Assembly (NCBI GenBank): GCA_903822595.1
Contig: CAIJPS010000002.1
Coordinates: forward strand, 18,700 to 82,699
Direction: 5' to 3'
Length of the DNA: 64,000 nt
Source of the DNA: an uncultured Chlorobiaceae bacterium
GTDB lineage: Bacteria; Bacteroidota; Chlorobiia; Chlorobiales; Chlorobiaceae
Positions 28,797 through 39,058 of this stretch are shown here, one piece after another. The position numbers were made by a program, and so were the translations under genes. Below the pieces are notes generated by a model. That model had not been told where the DNA came from. It did not search any database and worked only from the letters and a program-made list of their open reading frames with translations. How positions within the stretch are numbered: the stretch's first letter is position 1; every line of letters starts with the position of its first letter.

Positions 28797-28798
28797 AT

Positions 28799-29497
28799 AT
28801 GCTTGATCGCCATACCATCCGGCTATGGACGCATGAGTTTCGGGAAGTAACAAATTCTCCTCCACGGTGGCTTGCACTTCTTGATGAAAAAGAGCGGATG
28901 CATTGCAGGCTGTTCCGACAGGAAAAAGACCGTATTGCCTATGCGGCGGCACATGCCCTGCTCCGCATGGCACTCAGCCGGACTTTGGAGCTGCCGCCAG
29001 CAGCCCTGATTATCGATCATGACAGGATGGGAAAACCTTTCCTCAATATGCCTGGCTGCATGGGTATGGCTATCACACTCTCTCATACTTCAGGCATGGT
29101 TGCTGTCGCTCTCAGTCAGGCAGGGAGTATCGGTGTCGATGTCGAGGCCATTAATCGCAAAAATATTCCTCATAATAATTTATCAGCGTATGGCCTGAGC
29201 CATGAAGAGATTGCAATGCTTGCATCGCTCTCTTTTCATGAACGCTGTGAAGCATTTATCGATTTTTGGACAGCACGCGAAGCTGTGGCAAAAGCTGACG
29301 GACGGGGTCTTTCACTTCCGTTCTCTGACATAAGGATTGATCTCTCAATGAACAAAGCCACTATTCATGAGAACGGGCCATCGCCCTCCTCTCACTGGAC
29401 GCTGTGGCGTGAACAACCCTCCTCTCTTTACCGACTGGCACTGGCCTGGCCGCAGGGAAAAGGAGCATTCACAAGAATGAACGAACAACTTATTTGA
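28799..29497 (+). CDS. Sfp-type 4'-phosphopantetheinyl transferase
   Basis: About 232 residues. Converts apo-carrier proteins to the holo form by transferring phosphopantetheine from CoA. The family motifs are present: GVDVEAINR (Mg-binding Asp) and FWTAREAVAKADGRGL (the WxxKEA box, with R for K). Its size and the split of these motifs fit the Sfp/EntD group rather than AcpS. Start choice: AAAGGA ends 6 nt before the ATG at 28799, while the ATG at 28793, which overlaps the NRPS3 stop, has the same element directly abutting it and is unlikely to be used. Located among the synthetases, it presumably activates their ten carrier domains. Confidence 0.92.
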   Translation: MLDRHTIRLWTHEFREVTNSPPRWLALLDEKERMHCRLFRQEKDRIAYAAAHALLRMALSRTLELPPAALIIDHDRMGKPFLNMPGCMGMAITLSHTSGMVAVALSQAGSIGVDVEAINRKNIPHNNLSAYGLSHEEIAMLASLSFHERCEAFIDFWTAREAVAKADGRGLSLPFSDIRIDLSMNKATIHENGPSPSSHWTLWREQPSSLYRLALAWPQGKGAFTRMNEQLI

Positions 29498-29518
29498 ACG
29501 TGCATACGCATACCTACC

Positions 29519-32500
29519 ATGACTACTGAATCGCACGAATTCTGGCGCACACTCCTTGCTGAGCTTCCCTCACTACGGTTCTCTGCAGATAGTCCATACC
29601 TGTCATCAAGCGCCTGCACTAACGAACCTATCGTCATTGAGCATCTTTTTGACAGCGTTCAAACCCGTCGTCTCAGCGCGTTTGCTGAAACACATGGCAT
29701 CACGTTCAGTTCGCTGCTTCTGGCGGTACATATGAAGGTATTGTCAATGCAGATTCCTGGTCGGCGATTCGTGACCGGTATAAAGGTAAACGCAGCCGAG
29801 GATGAAAACCCGCTGCCTCTGGTTTTTGATGCGGCAAGCCAGCATGAAAGCTGGAGTGATCTTGCACGCCATATCTCTCTTCTCGAAGAGTCGAGTCGTC
29901 AACATAGCGAGGATATGACCCTTGATGAACTGGAAGCTCTTTGCACTCGATCCCCACTCTTTGACACCCTTTTTTCTTTTAATCAGAGCCTCCCGGACAA
30001 GCCTGCAGAAAACCTTCAACGTGATCTTGAAGCCAGAATTCATGCATTGTGGCAAGCACTTCTGCCCGGCGCTGAGTTCAGTGTTGATGACGGATTTTTT
30101 GATGCAGGGGGCAATTCACTGCTGCTTGTTCGTCTGCATGAAAAGCTTGAATCCCATTGGCCCGGAGTCTTCAGTGTTGCCCGCCTTTTTTCAGTTACGA
30201 CAATTGCCGCTCAGGCCCGCTGTATTCAGGAAAAAAACGAAAAGAAAGATCGTAATCTTACCCACACGACAAAGGATCGAGTAACAAAAACACCCGGCCA
30301 TATTGCAATTGTTGGCATTGGAGTCTCTCTTCCAGGAGCAACAACACTGGAAGCATGCTGGCATGATGTCGCAAATGGTATTGATAAAGTCAGCTCGATA
30401 CCTGAGGATCGATTCAAGGAGAGCGTCACCATGCTCAATGCCCTCGAAAGAACGATCCCGGAACAGTTTCAGGAAGCCGCCTGGCTTGAGCAGATTTTCA
30501 ATTTTGATCCTGAACGTTTTCGCCTCTCACCTGCGGATGCCGCCCTTGTTCACCCCGAGCAGAGGCTTTTTCTTGAAACTGCGCTGATGGCCCTTGAAGA
30601 TGCCGGTTATGGAGGCAAGTCGCTGGACAATGAAAAGATCGGAACCTTTGTCGCAACAAGTCAAGGTGCGGTCTGGACCGATTATGCTTTGAGGGTACTA
30701 CCCGAGCGGGCCGAACAGCTCTTTATCAACAATGTACCCTCCAATGTCGCTACCCGTCTCTCTTTTCTGCATAACTGGCGCGGACCGGCAACCCTTGTCG
30801 ATACGGCATGTTCATCAGCACTGACCGCAGTACATCTGGCCTGTCAGGCACTCATCAGCGGCGAATGCACTGCCGCACTGGCCGGAGGCGCCAGATTAAT
30901 GCTGATACCGCACTCATCGGCAGCACGCTTCACCATCGAATCATCAACTGCCAGAACCCATGCGTTTGACGAAAGTGCTGACGGCACCGGTTCAGGAGAG
31001 GGATCAGTTGTCTTTTTACTGAAAACCCTTGAACAGGCAAAATCAGATGGCGATGCAGTGCATGCACTGATTCTGGGAACGGCAATCAACCAGGACGGAG
31101 CTTCAACCGGAATGGCTGCTCCAAATCCGGCAGCACAGTCAGAGGTAATTACCGCAGCGGCGGTCAAAGCCGGCGTGCCGCTTGCATCCATCTCCTATAT
31201 TGAGGCACACGGCACAGGTACCCATCTCGGTGATCCTGTCGAAATTGAGGGTATCAACCTTGCTTTTTCCAGGCAGAGCAGTGAAACCGGTTTTGCCCTT
31301 ATCGGTTCAGGAAAAGGTAACTATGGCCATCTTGACTCCTGTGCAGGTGCTCTTGGACTGCTTCGCGCAGTATTATGCCTGAAAAACGACCAGGCGCCAC
31401 CACAGCCATTTTTCTGCTGCGCGAACCCCCGGATCAATTTTTCCAACTCTCCGGTACGGGTTAGCAGTGAGCTGCTTTCGCTGCCTGATCGTGGCAACGC
31501 GCGCCGCGCCGGAGTCAGCTCTTTCGGACTAAGCGGAATAAATGTCCATGCCATTATTGAGGCTCCGCCACCAGTTACTCACATCCCGGCGACCATGTAT
31601 TCCGGATGGACTGTGATCGGCCTCTCAGCCGCAACCAGGGAGTTGCTCCTTAACTCGGCAGCTTCGCTTCTGTCACTGATCCATCTGAGACCTGATTATC
31701 CGCTTGCAAATATTGCCTATACCCTCAATACTGGCCGTGATACACTATCGGAACGATTTGTTGTCTGGGTGCAAAACCGGGAGGAGCTGCTCACTGCACT
31801 TGACTCTTTTCTCAAGGGAGAAAAACTCCAGAGAGCAATAACGGGTTCCGCAGGACGCCGTCAGAGGCAGCAATCAAAACCCCCTGTTTCAGCTCTTGCT
31901 TCTGATGAGCCATCAGCACGCCTTGCTGCCGAATCCTGGGCTGAGGGTGCCGAGCTTGTGTGGCCTCAGGAGCAGCAGGTCAGCCGTCTTCACCTTTCTC
32001 CCTCCCCCCTGCAAAGGATCAGGTGCCATCCTGATCCTCACAGAGAGAGTGCCGTACACCCCATAAAACCAATACCTCTCCAGGTACCGATTGATACTCC
32101 TGATGGGATACGTTATCCTCTCGATGTTCACGATCCTGCTTTCTGGCCTGTCAGCGAACACAGACTCGGAGGAGTTCCGACCCTTGTCGGGATGGGGCTG
32201 TTACCTCTTCTTGCCGATACACTTGACGCAAGCAGTGGGAAATTCCTGCCATTTGCCATCAAGGAGATCTCCTGGCTGCGTCCTCTTCAGACCCCCTCGA
32301 TCAAGGCGGGAAGCGTCAGCCTGCTCATCACTGACCCTGAAGCAAAAGAGCAGCATGCAATACTTGGAGGAAAAACAGTTGACGGAACCTGGAAAAATTT
32401 TGCCGAGGCAACCTTGTGCAAACTTCCGTCCGTACCGCCTCCGGCGCTCAAAGCTGAAGAGTTACAAGAGAGAAGAGGCAAACTTATTCCAACCAGTGTT

Positions 32501-35500
32501 CGCCTGAGTGAAGCAACTGGAGAAGTCAACGTCAGCAACAGATGGAACTGCCTGATTGCAAAAGGAGATAACGGCAATGAACTCACCGCTCACCTTGAGC
32601 TGCCCGATAACGGTTTTGAAAGCAGAAATTTGCAGAACCTTCATCCCGGAGTTCTCGACACCGCCGTAAGCATTGTTCTGGATCGTGCCGGGCTCATACC
32701 TGCAAGTTGCGCCGAAGTGTTTCTCTGGCTGCCACTGCCGAAAAAGGTGTTTGTCTCCGCCGTTCGGAACCCCATGGCGGATGGAGGAGTTACCGCCGAC
32801 GTGAATCTCTATGATATGGAGAGCGGTGCGCTCTGTATCTCATTTAAAATGATGCGTTTTATAGTTTCGGCAAAGAACACGGAGATACAAAAAAATCCGA
32901 TAAAGGTGACCGTCGTACCCTCATTTCCTGTATGGGTCGCTGATCAGACAGCAAGCAGGAGTCTCTCTCCTCTTCCTGCGCTTGTTGTCATTGGTGAGGG
33001 TGATTTTTTCCGAAGAGTAACCGATCACCCGATAGTCAAAAAAAGTCTTGTTGCATCATGCAATTCAACAGCACTCACTGATACCGTAACAAGGGCTATA
33101 GCTGACGGCATTGTACAACACGTTCTCTTTCTGCCAGCACCGGGCGAGGATGCCGGAATCCGCACCCTCGTCACTCTTCGCTCTCTTATAAAGAACATGC
33201 ATCAACCCCTGCAGCTTCTGGCGGCAGGGTCCGGGGCCTATTTAATGACAACCAAATCCGACTCTTTCATGACAGGCCCCTACACGGCACTTGTAGCAGG
33301 GCTTGTTAACGTCGCAGCATGTGACGAGGCGATGCTTTCGACCAGATATCTGGAACTGGAAAAAGAGGCGCCGATTGAGGCTCTACTTCAGGAAATCGAA
33401 TCAGGCAACAACCATACGCAATCACCGGTATTGATCGATCAATCCGGCAGACGCTTTAAGCGCAGCTTCGCTCCCCTTTCCGATTTTCCTGCACCGGCAG
33501 CAACACTCTGGCCGGGCTCTGGCTGTTGTGTCATCAGCGGCGGTACCGGCGGACTTGCACTGCTGCTCGCCGAGGAGCTTGCTTCCGGAGGCAGAGTGTC
33601 GCTTGCACTGCTCTCCCGCCACCCTCTCGAACAGAGTAACGACAGTGACTCACAAAGACGTCTTGAACGACTGGAGGCGCTCAGCAGGAAAGGCATTACG
33701 TTCCGCCACTGGTGCGTCGACGTCACTGACCTTGAAAAACTCTCCGCTGTACTCAACGATGTACGCAATGTACTTGGCCCAATCACGGCAGTGGTTCACC
33801 ATGCCGGTCTCGGTGAGAGTCGTATTCTCATTAACGAAACCCCGGAATCGTTTACAGCGTCAACCGCAGCCAAGGTGAAGGGTGCACACAATCTTGATCT
33901 GCTCACTCGCAACGACCCAATCGCAGCGTTTATTCTTGCAGGTTCGTTGAGCGCACTTGAGTATCGTGCCGGAACAGGTGCCTATGCAGCAGCAAATCTC
34001 TTTCTTGATGCCTTTGCCCTCTGGCGACTCAGTGAGGGGCGACCGGCACAGTGCATAGAGTGGTGTCAGATCGGAGAAATGGGAATGGCATCCAGAATCC
34101 TCGACGGTAAATTGGACGAGTACAGTCTGACCCCCAAAGAGGTTGTTCTCAATTGGCGAACAGCACTTGCCTCAGGAGCACCTCAGGTTGCCCTGCTCTA
34201 CGACGAAAAAACTGATAAGAAAACAGAGGCCGTAGCTTCAACTTCAGAACAATCCAAAACACTGGAAAAGGCTTTGGCAGAGATTTGGGCAGAGATACTC
34301 GGCTATGAAAGCATTGAATTCGATGACGACTTCTATGCTCTCGGAGGGGATTCAATGTCAGGAATCGATATTATTGATCGCATCATCAAAGATCTCGGTC
34401 ATCCGGTTACCTTCACCGATCTCGTTGAGTCCGGCACAGTCACGATGCTGGCTGAACGGCTGCGCCGCCAGGCTCAGACTGCAAACAGTGCGGCAAACTC
34501 GCGCAACATCCAGCTCCCCACAACCGCTCCGGAAAAGAGTCGCTATCCCCTGAGCTGGGAACAAATGGCACTTATTCAAGCCCAGATGGCGGCAGAAAAG
34601 AGCATCGCATATAACTTGCCGAACATACTCTCGCTGCCACCCGACTGCAACGCAGATCGGCTTGAATCGGCCCTTAACGCCCTTATGGCGCATCACGAAA
34701 TCCTCCGCACCCGTTTTCATTTCAATGGCATCGAACCAGAAATGGAGATACTCTCCGAAGTGCGGATACAACTGAAACGCATTTGCCCGATAAATGGAAT
34801 AACTTCTGATTTCTGTCGCAACTGGGTTCATCCCTTTGACCTTGAAACGGCTCCCCCGGTACGCTTCGAACTGGTCGAGAAACCTGACGGCACACCGCAA
34901 GCCCTCCTTTTCGATATCCATCACACTCTTGCCGACGGTCTCAGCCTTGAATTGCTCACAAGCGATCTTGGTAACCTCTATGCAGGAAAAAACCTGCCCC
35001 CACTCGCCTTGCAGCTCAAGGATTACGCATGGTGGAGTCGCAAGGGGGCGGGAATCGAAGCTGTGGAAAGAGCAAAACTCTATTGGCTGGATCGTTTTTC
35101 TTTACCTCTGCCGGTACTTGATCTGCCTTCTGATCGTCCTCGGCCGGCATTTCATAAGTGGCAGTGCGGCAGCGTTGCCTTCAGTCTGCCAGAGAAGAGT
35201 GTAGAGGCCTTGCGCCGATATGCTGCAACACACAGCACCACACCCTTTACCGTCGTACTCTCTGCCTGGGCAGCACTGCTGGCCCGATATTGCCGTAATG
35301 AGGATCTGGTTATTTCCGTTCCGGTAGATGCAAGGGAGAGTCTCGGCGCAACAGGAGTACCTGGCATGATGGTATCACTTCTTCCATTGCGATTTTCCTT
35401 CCACGATAACGAGTCGGTAGAGAGTTTCATCCGAGGCGTCCATACTGACCTTGCAGATGCGATGCGCCATCGTGCATGCCCGCTCGGAATGCTTCTTGAA

Positions 35501-38500
35501 GCGCTTGCCCCACCGGCAGCACCTGAACGAACGCTGCTCTCTGAGGTGACCCTTTCATACATGAACTATGCTGAAAGTAAAGGGGGAGATCGTGACGATA
35601 AAGAGGCGTTCCGTCTTACGGGTATCGAACGCGGCGACGGAAAGAACGATATCTCCATCTTTATGCGAGATCTCCCCGATCAGATAAGCGTCGTCTGTGA
35701 ATACTATTCCGCCATGTATGATCAAGAGCGCATTGAACGCATGGGAGAACACTTCTCCGTTCTGCTTGATGCACTGCTGGAATCGCATACCGACACGAAA
35801 CTCTCCATGCTTCCTTTGCTCACAGTGGAAGAAGAGAGCTGGCTTGAAGGGGCTGGAAACGCCATGGATTATCAAGTGCAGAGAAGGGGTAATCTCTTTG
35901 CTCATTTCGCTGCAACAGTACAACAACAGAATAACTCCATTGCCGTCTGCGATAACAGGGAGCGACTCAGCTACAGCGATTTATTGTACCGTGCTGGCGG
36001 CATTGCAGAGTACCTCTCTGAGACCGGTGTTTGCGAAGGTGATATTGTCGCCCTGCACATCGAACGAAGTTGTACCGCCGTAGCCACAATTCTTGGAATC
36101 AATGCCGTCGGTGCCTGTTATCTGCCTCTTGATCCATCGTATCCACCGCTCCGTATTGCATTGATACTTGCTGATGCACAATGCCGGGTAGTGATTGCTG
36201 ACGCAGCCGGTCGCAAGGCATTGGCTGAAGCTGCCTTGATGGAGCAAAATGAAGCCGGAACAAAGGCTGACGGCGATGTACCGATTCAATATGTGACAAT
36301 TGATGCAGAAAAGATGGCTCTGCTCTGCACTCCCCCCCCCGCAACGAACCGTGGGGATGACCTGCTTGCATACCTTATGTACACCTCCGGCTCCACAGGT
36401 ATACCTAAAGGGGTAAGGATCTTCGAACACTCGATCATCCACCTCGTCATTTATGACAACTATATAACATTCAAGCCAACAGACCGCATACTTCAGGTTG
36501 CATCTTTTGCGTTTGATCTTTCAACCTATGACCTCTGGGGCGCGCTTCTCAACGGAAGCCAGCTCTTCATTTCTGATCGTAACGACATTCTTGATCCGAT
36601 GGCTCTCGCAGAAAATCTGAAGCGACTGAACATCAGCGTCATCGCAATGCCTACCGGCCTCTTTCACCGGCAGGCAGAAGTAATGCCTGAAAGTTTTTCC
36701 ACCCTCAGGGCGGTCATTGCCGGCGGAGAGGCCATGAGTACGGAGCTTATGCGCAGAGTCATGAAAGCCTCTCCTGAAACCGCATTTTTCAATGGTTACG
36801 GCCCAACTGAAAACACAACATTTACAACTGTCCATAAAGTCTGTCATCAGGATCTGAAAAAAGAGAGTTTGCCCGTCGGCCGTCCAATCCCTCAAACCAT
36901 AGTGCGAGTGCTCGACCAGAACGATAAAAAAGTCCCGATCGGTATATGGGGTGACATTGTTACAGGCGGTGAAGGGATTGCAGATGGCTATCTGAACCGT
37001 CCGGAGCTGACGGTTGAGAGATTTTTTTATGGAGAGGACGGTATCTATTATTATCGGACAGGTGACCTTGGACGATGGAGACGGGATGGTATTCTTGAAT
37101 TCGGAGGACGCAAGGATGGTCAAATCAAACTAAGAGGCTTCCGTATCGAACCGGGTGAAATTGAGGAGGCACTTTTACAACACCCTTCAGTAGCCGGAGC
37201 TGCGGTTCTCTTTCGACGGGAAACAGGTGAGCTCATTGCCTGTTTACTGACCAGGAATGAAGCACTTGAGGCTACCGAACTTCGTTCCTGGCTTATGCAT
37301 CGCATTCCATCCTATATGGTGCCTGCCCGCTTCATCAGACTCACTCACCTGCCAGTCAATTCCAATGGCAAACTTGACCGCATCCAGCTCAATCTGGACG
37401 CGAATAACGGAGAGATCATATCCGACAGTAATGCCACGTCCGGAGGATTGCCTTCAGGCGAAACCGAAAAGATGGTCGCTGAGGTTTTTTCCGAAATCTT
37501 CCAGCATCCTGTAGAAAATCGCAACGTGAGTTTTCTTGACCTTGGCGGTCACAGCCTCATCATCATCAAGGCCATCAACCGTATCGCCCAGCGTTCAGGC
37601 ATCCGGCTCACCATAAACAACTTTTTTGCCACTCCCACCGTCGCCGGGCTTGCCTCATGCATTGAGACTGGCAAACACCATGATGCTGGAGAGCTCAGGA
37701 TTCCCCGCGCTCCGGAAACCGCATTTCCTTTTGCCAGCCACGCTGAAGAGCGGCTCTATCTGGTAAACAGTCTTGATGCGACTTCCGCTGCCTACAACAT
37801 GACCTTCTTTTTCCGTGCAGGAACCGATTTTAATGCCGATACGCTTCATGAGGCACTTCTGGCGCTTGTTGAGCGTCATGAATCTCTTCGTACCGGATTC
37901 GAAGAACGAGATGGCATAATTGTTCGTCAAATCGAACCTGTCGAGGCGATCACCATCGGATGGAGTGAAGATGATCTGAGCAGGTATGCCAACCCGTCAG
38001 TCGAAGCGCTCCGGTTAACGGAAAAGGAGGTTTCGCAACCCTTCAATCTCAATAAACCTCCGCTGCTGCGCGTCAGAGTGATACGCATTTCAAAAGAGCA
38101 GACACTCATTCTCATCATAACGCACCACATCGTTAATGACGGCTGGTCATCACGTGTTTTTTTACGTGAATTGCAGCAGTCGTATTCCGCTGCAGCAAAA
38201 GGAAGCAGGGCCAAATTCCCCCCGTTGCCTATCACAGTTCGCGATTATGCGCTTTGGCAGCGAACCCGAGACTGGTCAGAGACAGCAAGCTGGTGGAAAA
38301 ACACCCTGGAGGGTGCTCCTGGACGGATTGAACTTCCCTGTGATCGACCTCTGCCTGATGTCCCTACGAACAAGGGTGCCATCTTAAAAAAAGAGCTGCC
38401 ACAGGAGACCGCCGAGGCGCTTAAGCAGATTGCTCTCCACAACGGCGTGAGCATGGCTGCGCTGGGGCTGGCCCTTTTTTCCGCCCTTCTCTTTCGCCTG

Positions 38501-39058
38501 ACCCGCCAGAACGAACTGGTCATCGGCATGGGTGTTGCAGGACGCGACAGCGCTGAACTGGAAGGTCTGATCGGTTTTTTTGTCAATGTTTTGCCCATCC
38601 GCATCAAACTGGATCAGGAGAGTGAGTTTGACAGCCTTCTGAACGTTGTTCACAAGACGCTTATGGAAGCCCTCGAGCATCGTGATTATCCCTTCGACTG
38701 CCTGATACGGGATCTGGCGCCAAAACGTACCGGAAACCGGCAGCCTCTTATCAATGTGGTCTTTGAGTACCAGCGGTTTGAACCGGTCAACACGGCACTC
38801 ATTTTTCCTCCGGCTCCGGATATCAGTGTATCTTTTGCCCGTTCACTGGAAGAAGTAATTTATTCAAAAACCGCCAAGCACGACTTGCTCCTCTTTTATG
38901 TTGACCAAGAAAAACATACCGCGCTGATGATCGAATACGATACCGATATTTTCGATACGCTGACCATCGAACGATGGCTATCCTATTTCATTCAATTAGC
39001 CCACCATCTCTGCATCGAAAATTCAGCAGCGGCTGGTTCCGGGAGTGAAAAGCCATGA
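29519..39058 (+). CDS. NRPS4: hybrid NRPS/PKS, C fragment-PCP-KS-DH-KR-ACP-C-A-PCP-C, no AT
   Basis: 3179 residues. Residues 1-155 are a fragment of a C domain (middle and C-lobe only; the HHxxxDG half is absent). Then PCP (GGNSLL near 198), ketosynthase (IAIVGIGVSLPGA near 263; DTACSS near 428; HGTGT near 563; GNYGHLDSCAG near 601), a DH-like domain (HRLGG near 882; HPGVLDTA near 1042, both degenerate), ketoreductase (SGGTGGLA near 1341; GAYAAAN near 1488), ACP (GGDSMS near 1610), C (HHTLADG near 1802), A (TSGSTGIPKG near 2288), PCP (GGHSLI near 2675) and a final C (HHIVNDG near 2869). No acyltransferase sits between KS and DH, only a linker that resembles those of trans-AT synthases, so malonyl must be supplied by a separate AT. 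The A code read by eye is DLYAIGGTF, unassigned. No clear ribosome-binding site. The stop overlaps NRPS5 by 4 nt. Confidence 0.95.
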   Translation: MTTESHEFWRTLLAELPSLRFSADSPYLSSSACTNEPIVIEHLFDSVQTRRLSAFAETHGITFSSLLLAVHMKVLSMQIPGRRFVTGIKVNAAEDENPLPLVFDAASQHESWSDLARHISLLEESSRQHSEDMTLDELEALCTRSPLFDTLFSFNQSLPDKPAENLQRDLEARIHALWQALLPGAEFSVDDGFFDAGGNSLLLVRLHEKLESHWPGVFSVARLFSVTTIAAQARCIQEKNEKKDRNLTHTTKDRVTKTPGHIAIVGIGVSLPGATTLEACWHDVANGIDKVSSIPEDRFKESVTMLNALERTIPEQFQEAAWLEQIFNFDPERFRLSPADAALVHPEQRLFLETALMALEDAGYGGKSLDNEKIGTFVATSQGAVWTDYALRVLPERAEQLFINNVPSNVATRLSFLHNWRGPATLVDTACSSALTAVHLACQALISGECTAALAGGARLMLIPHSSAARFTIESSTARTHAFDESADGTGSGEGSVVFLLKTLEQAKSDGDAVHALILGTAINQDGASTGMAAPNPAAQSEVITAAAVKAGVPLASISYIEAHGTGTHLGDPVEIEGINLAFSRQSSETGFALIGSGKGNYGHLDSCAGALGLLRAVLCLKNDQAPPQPFFCCANPRINFSNSPVRVSSELLSLPDRGNARRAGVSSFGLSGINVHAIIEAPPPVTHIPATMYSGWTVIGLSAATRELLLNSAASLLSLIHLRPDYPLANIAYTLNTGRDTLSERFVVWVQNREELLTALDSFLKGEKLQRAITGSAGRRQRQQSKPPVSALASDEPSARLAAESWAEGAELVWPQEQQVSRLHLSPSPLQRIRCHPDPHRESAVHPIKPIPLQVPIDTPDGIRYPLDVHDPAFWPVSEHRLGGVPTLVGMGLLPLLADTLDASSGKFLPFAIKEISWLRPLQTPSIKAGSVSLLITDPEAKEQHAILGGKTVDGTWKNFAEATLCKLPSVPPPALKAEELQERRGKLIPTSVRLSEATGEVNVSNRWNCLIAKGDNGNELTAHLELPDNGFESRNLQNLHPGVLDTAVSIVLDRAGLIPASCAEVFLWLPLPKKVFVSAVRNPMADGGVTADVNLYDMESGALCISFKMMRFIVSAKNTEIQKNPIKVTVVPSFPVWVADQTASRSLSPLPALVVIGEGDFFRRVTDHPIVKKSLVASCNSTALTDTVTRAIADGIVQHVLFLPAPGEDAGIRTLVTLRSLIKNMHQPLQLLAAGSGAYLMTTKSDSFMTGPYTALVAGLVNVAACDEAMLSTRYLELEKEAPIEALLQEIESGNNHTQSPVLIDQSGRRFKRSFAPLSDFPAPAATLWPGSGCCVISGGTGGLALLLAEELASGGRVSLALLSRHPLEQSNDSDSQRRLERLEALSRKGITFRHWCVDVTDLEKLSAVLNDVRNVLGPITAVVHHAGLGESRILINETPESFTASTAAKVKGAHNLDLLTRNDPIAAFILAGSLSALEYRAGTGAYAAANLFLDAFALWRLSEGRPAQCIEWCQIGEMGMASRILDGKLDEYSLTPKEVVLNWRTALASGAPQVALLYDEKTDKKTEAVASTSEQSKTLEKALAEIWAEILGYESIEFDDDFYALGGDSMSGIDIIDRIIKDLGHPVTFTDLVESGTVTMLAERLRRQAQTANSAANSRNIQLPTTAPEKSRYPLSWEQMALIQAQMAAEKSIAYNLPNILSLPPDCNADRLESALNALMAHHEILRTRFHFNGIEPEMEILSEVRIQLKRICPINGITSDFCRNWVHPFDLETAPPVRFELVEKPDGTPQALLFDIHHTLADGLSLELLTSDLGNLYAGKNLPPLALQLKDYAWWSRKGAGIEAVERAKLYWLDRFSLPLPVLDLPSDRPRPAFHKWQCGSVAFSLPEKSVEALRRYAATHSTTPFTVVLSAWAALLARYCRNEDLVISVPVDARESLGATGVPGMMVSLLPLRFSFHDNESVESFIRGVHTDLADAMRHRACPLGMLLEALAPPAAPERTLLSEVTLSYMNYAESKGGDRDDKEAFRLTGIERGDGKNDISIFMRDLPDQISVVCEYYSAMYDQERIERMGEHFSVLLDALLESHTDTKLSMLPLLTVEEESWLEGAGNAMDYQVQRRGNLFAHFAATVQQQNNSIAVCDNRERLSYSDLLYRAGGIAEYLSETGVCEGDIVALHIERSCTAVATILGINAVGACYLPLDPSYPPLRIALILADAQCRVVIADAAGRKALAEAALMEQNEAGTKADGDVPIQYVTIDAEKMALLCTPPPATNRGDDLLAYLMYTSGSTGIPKGVRIFEHSIIHLVIYDNYITFKPTDRILQVASFAFDLSTYDLWGALLNGSQLFISDRNDILDPMALAENLKRLNISVIAMPTGLFHRQAEVMPESFSTLRAVIAGGEAMSTELMRRVMKASPETAFFNGYGPTENTTFTTVHKVCHQDLKKESLPVGRPIPQTIVRVLDQNDKKVPIGIWGDIVTGGEGIADGYLNRPELTVERFFYGEDGIYYYRTGDLGRWRRDGILEFGGRKDGQIKLRGFRIEPGEIEEALLQHPSVAGAAVLFRRETGELIACLLTRNEALEATELRSWLMHRIPSYMVPARFIRLTHLPVNSNGKLDRIQLNLDANNGEIISDSNATSGGLPSGETEKMVAEVFSEIFQHPVENRNVSFLDLGGHSLIIIKAINRIAQRSGIRLTINNFFATPTVAGLASCIETGKHHDAGELRIPRAPETAFPFASHAEERLYLVNSLDATSAAYNMTFFFRAGTDFNADTLHEALLALVERHESLRTGFEERDGIIVRQIEPVEAITIGWSEDDLSRYANPSVEALRLTEKEVSQPFNLNKPPLLRVRVIRISKEQTLILIITHHIVNDGWSSRVFLRELQQSYSAAAKGSRAKFPPLPITVRDYALWQRTRDWSETASWWKNTLEGAPGRIELPCDRPLPDVPTNKGAILKKELPQETAEALKQIALHNGVSMAALGLALFSALLFRLTRQNELVIGMGVAGRDSAELEGLIGFFVNVLPIRIKLDQESEFDSLLNVVHKTLMEALEHRDYPFDCLIRDLAPKRTGNRQPLINVVFEYQRFEPVNTALIFPPAPDISVSFARSLEEVIYSKTAKHDLLLFYVDQEKHTALMIEYDTDIFDTLTIERWLSYFIQLAHHLCIENSAAAGSGSEKP

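Noticed and set aside
28676..28798. N-terminal extension of the phosphopantetheinyl transferase
   Set aside because: It overlaps the end of the NRPS3 thioesterase in another frame and the family starts near MLDRHTIRLW, where a well-spaced ribosome-binding site exists.
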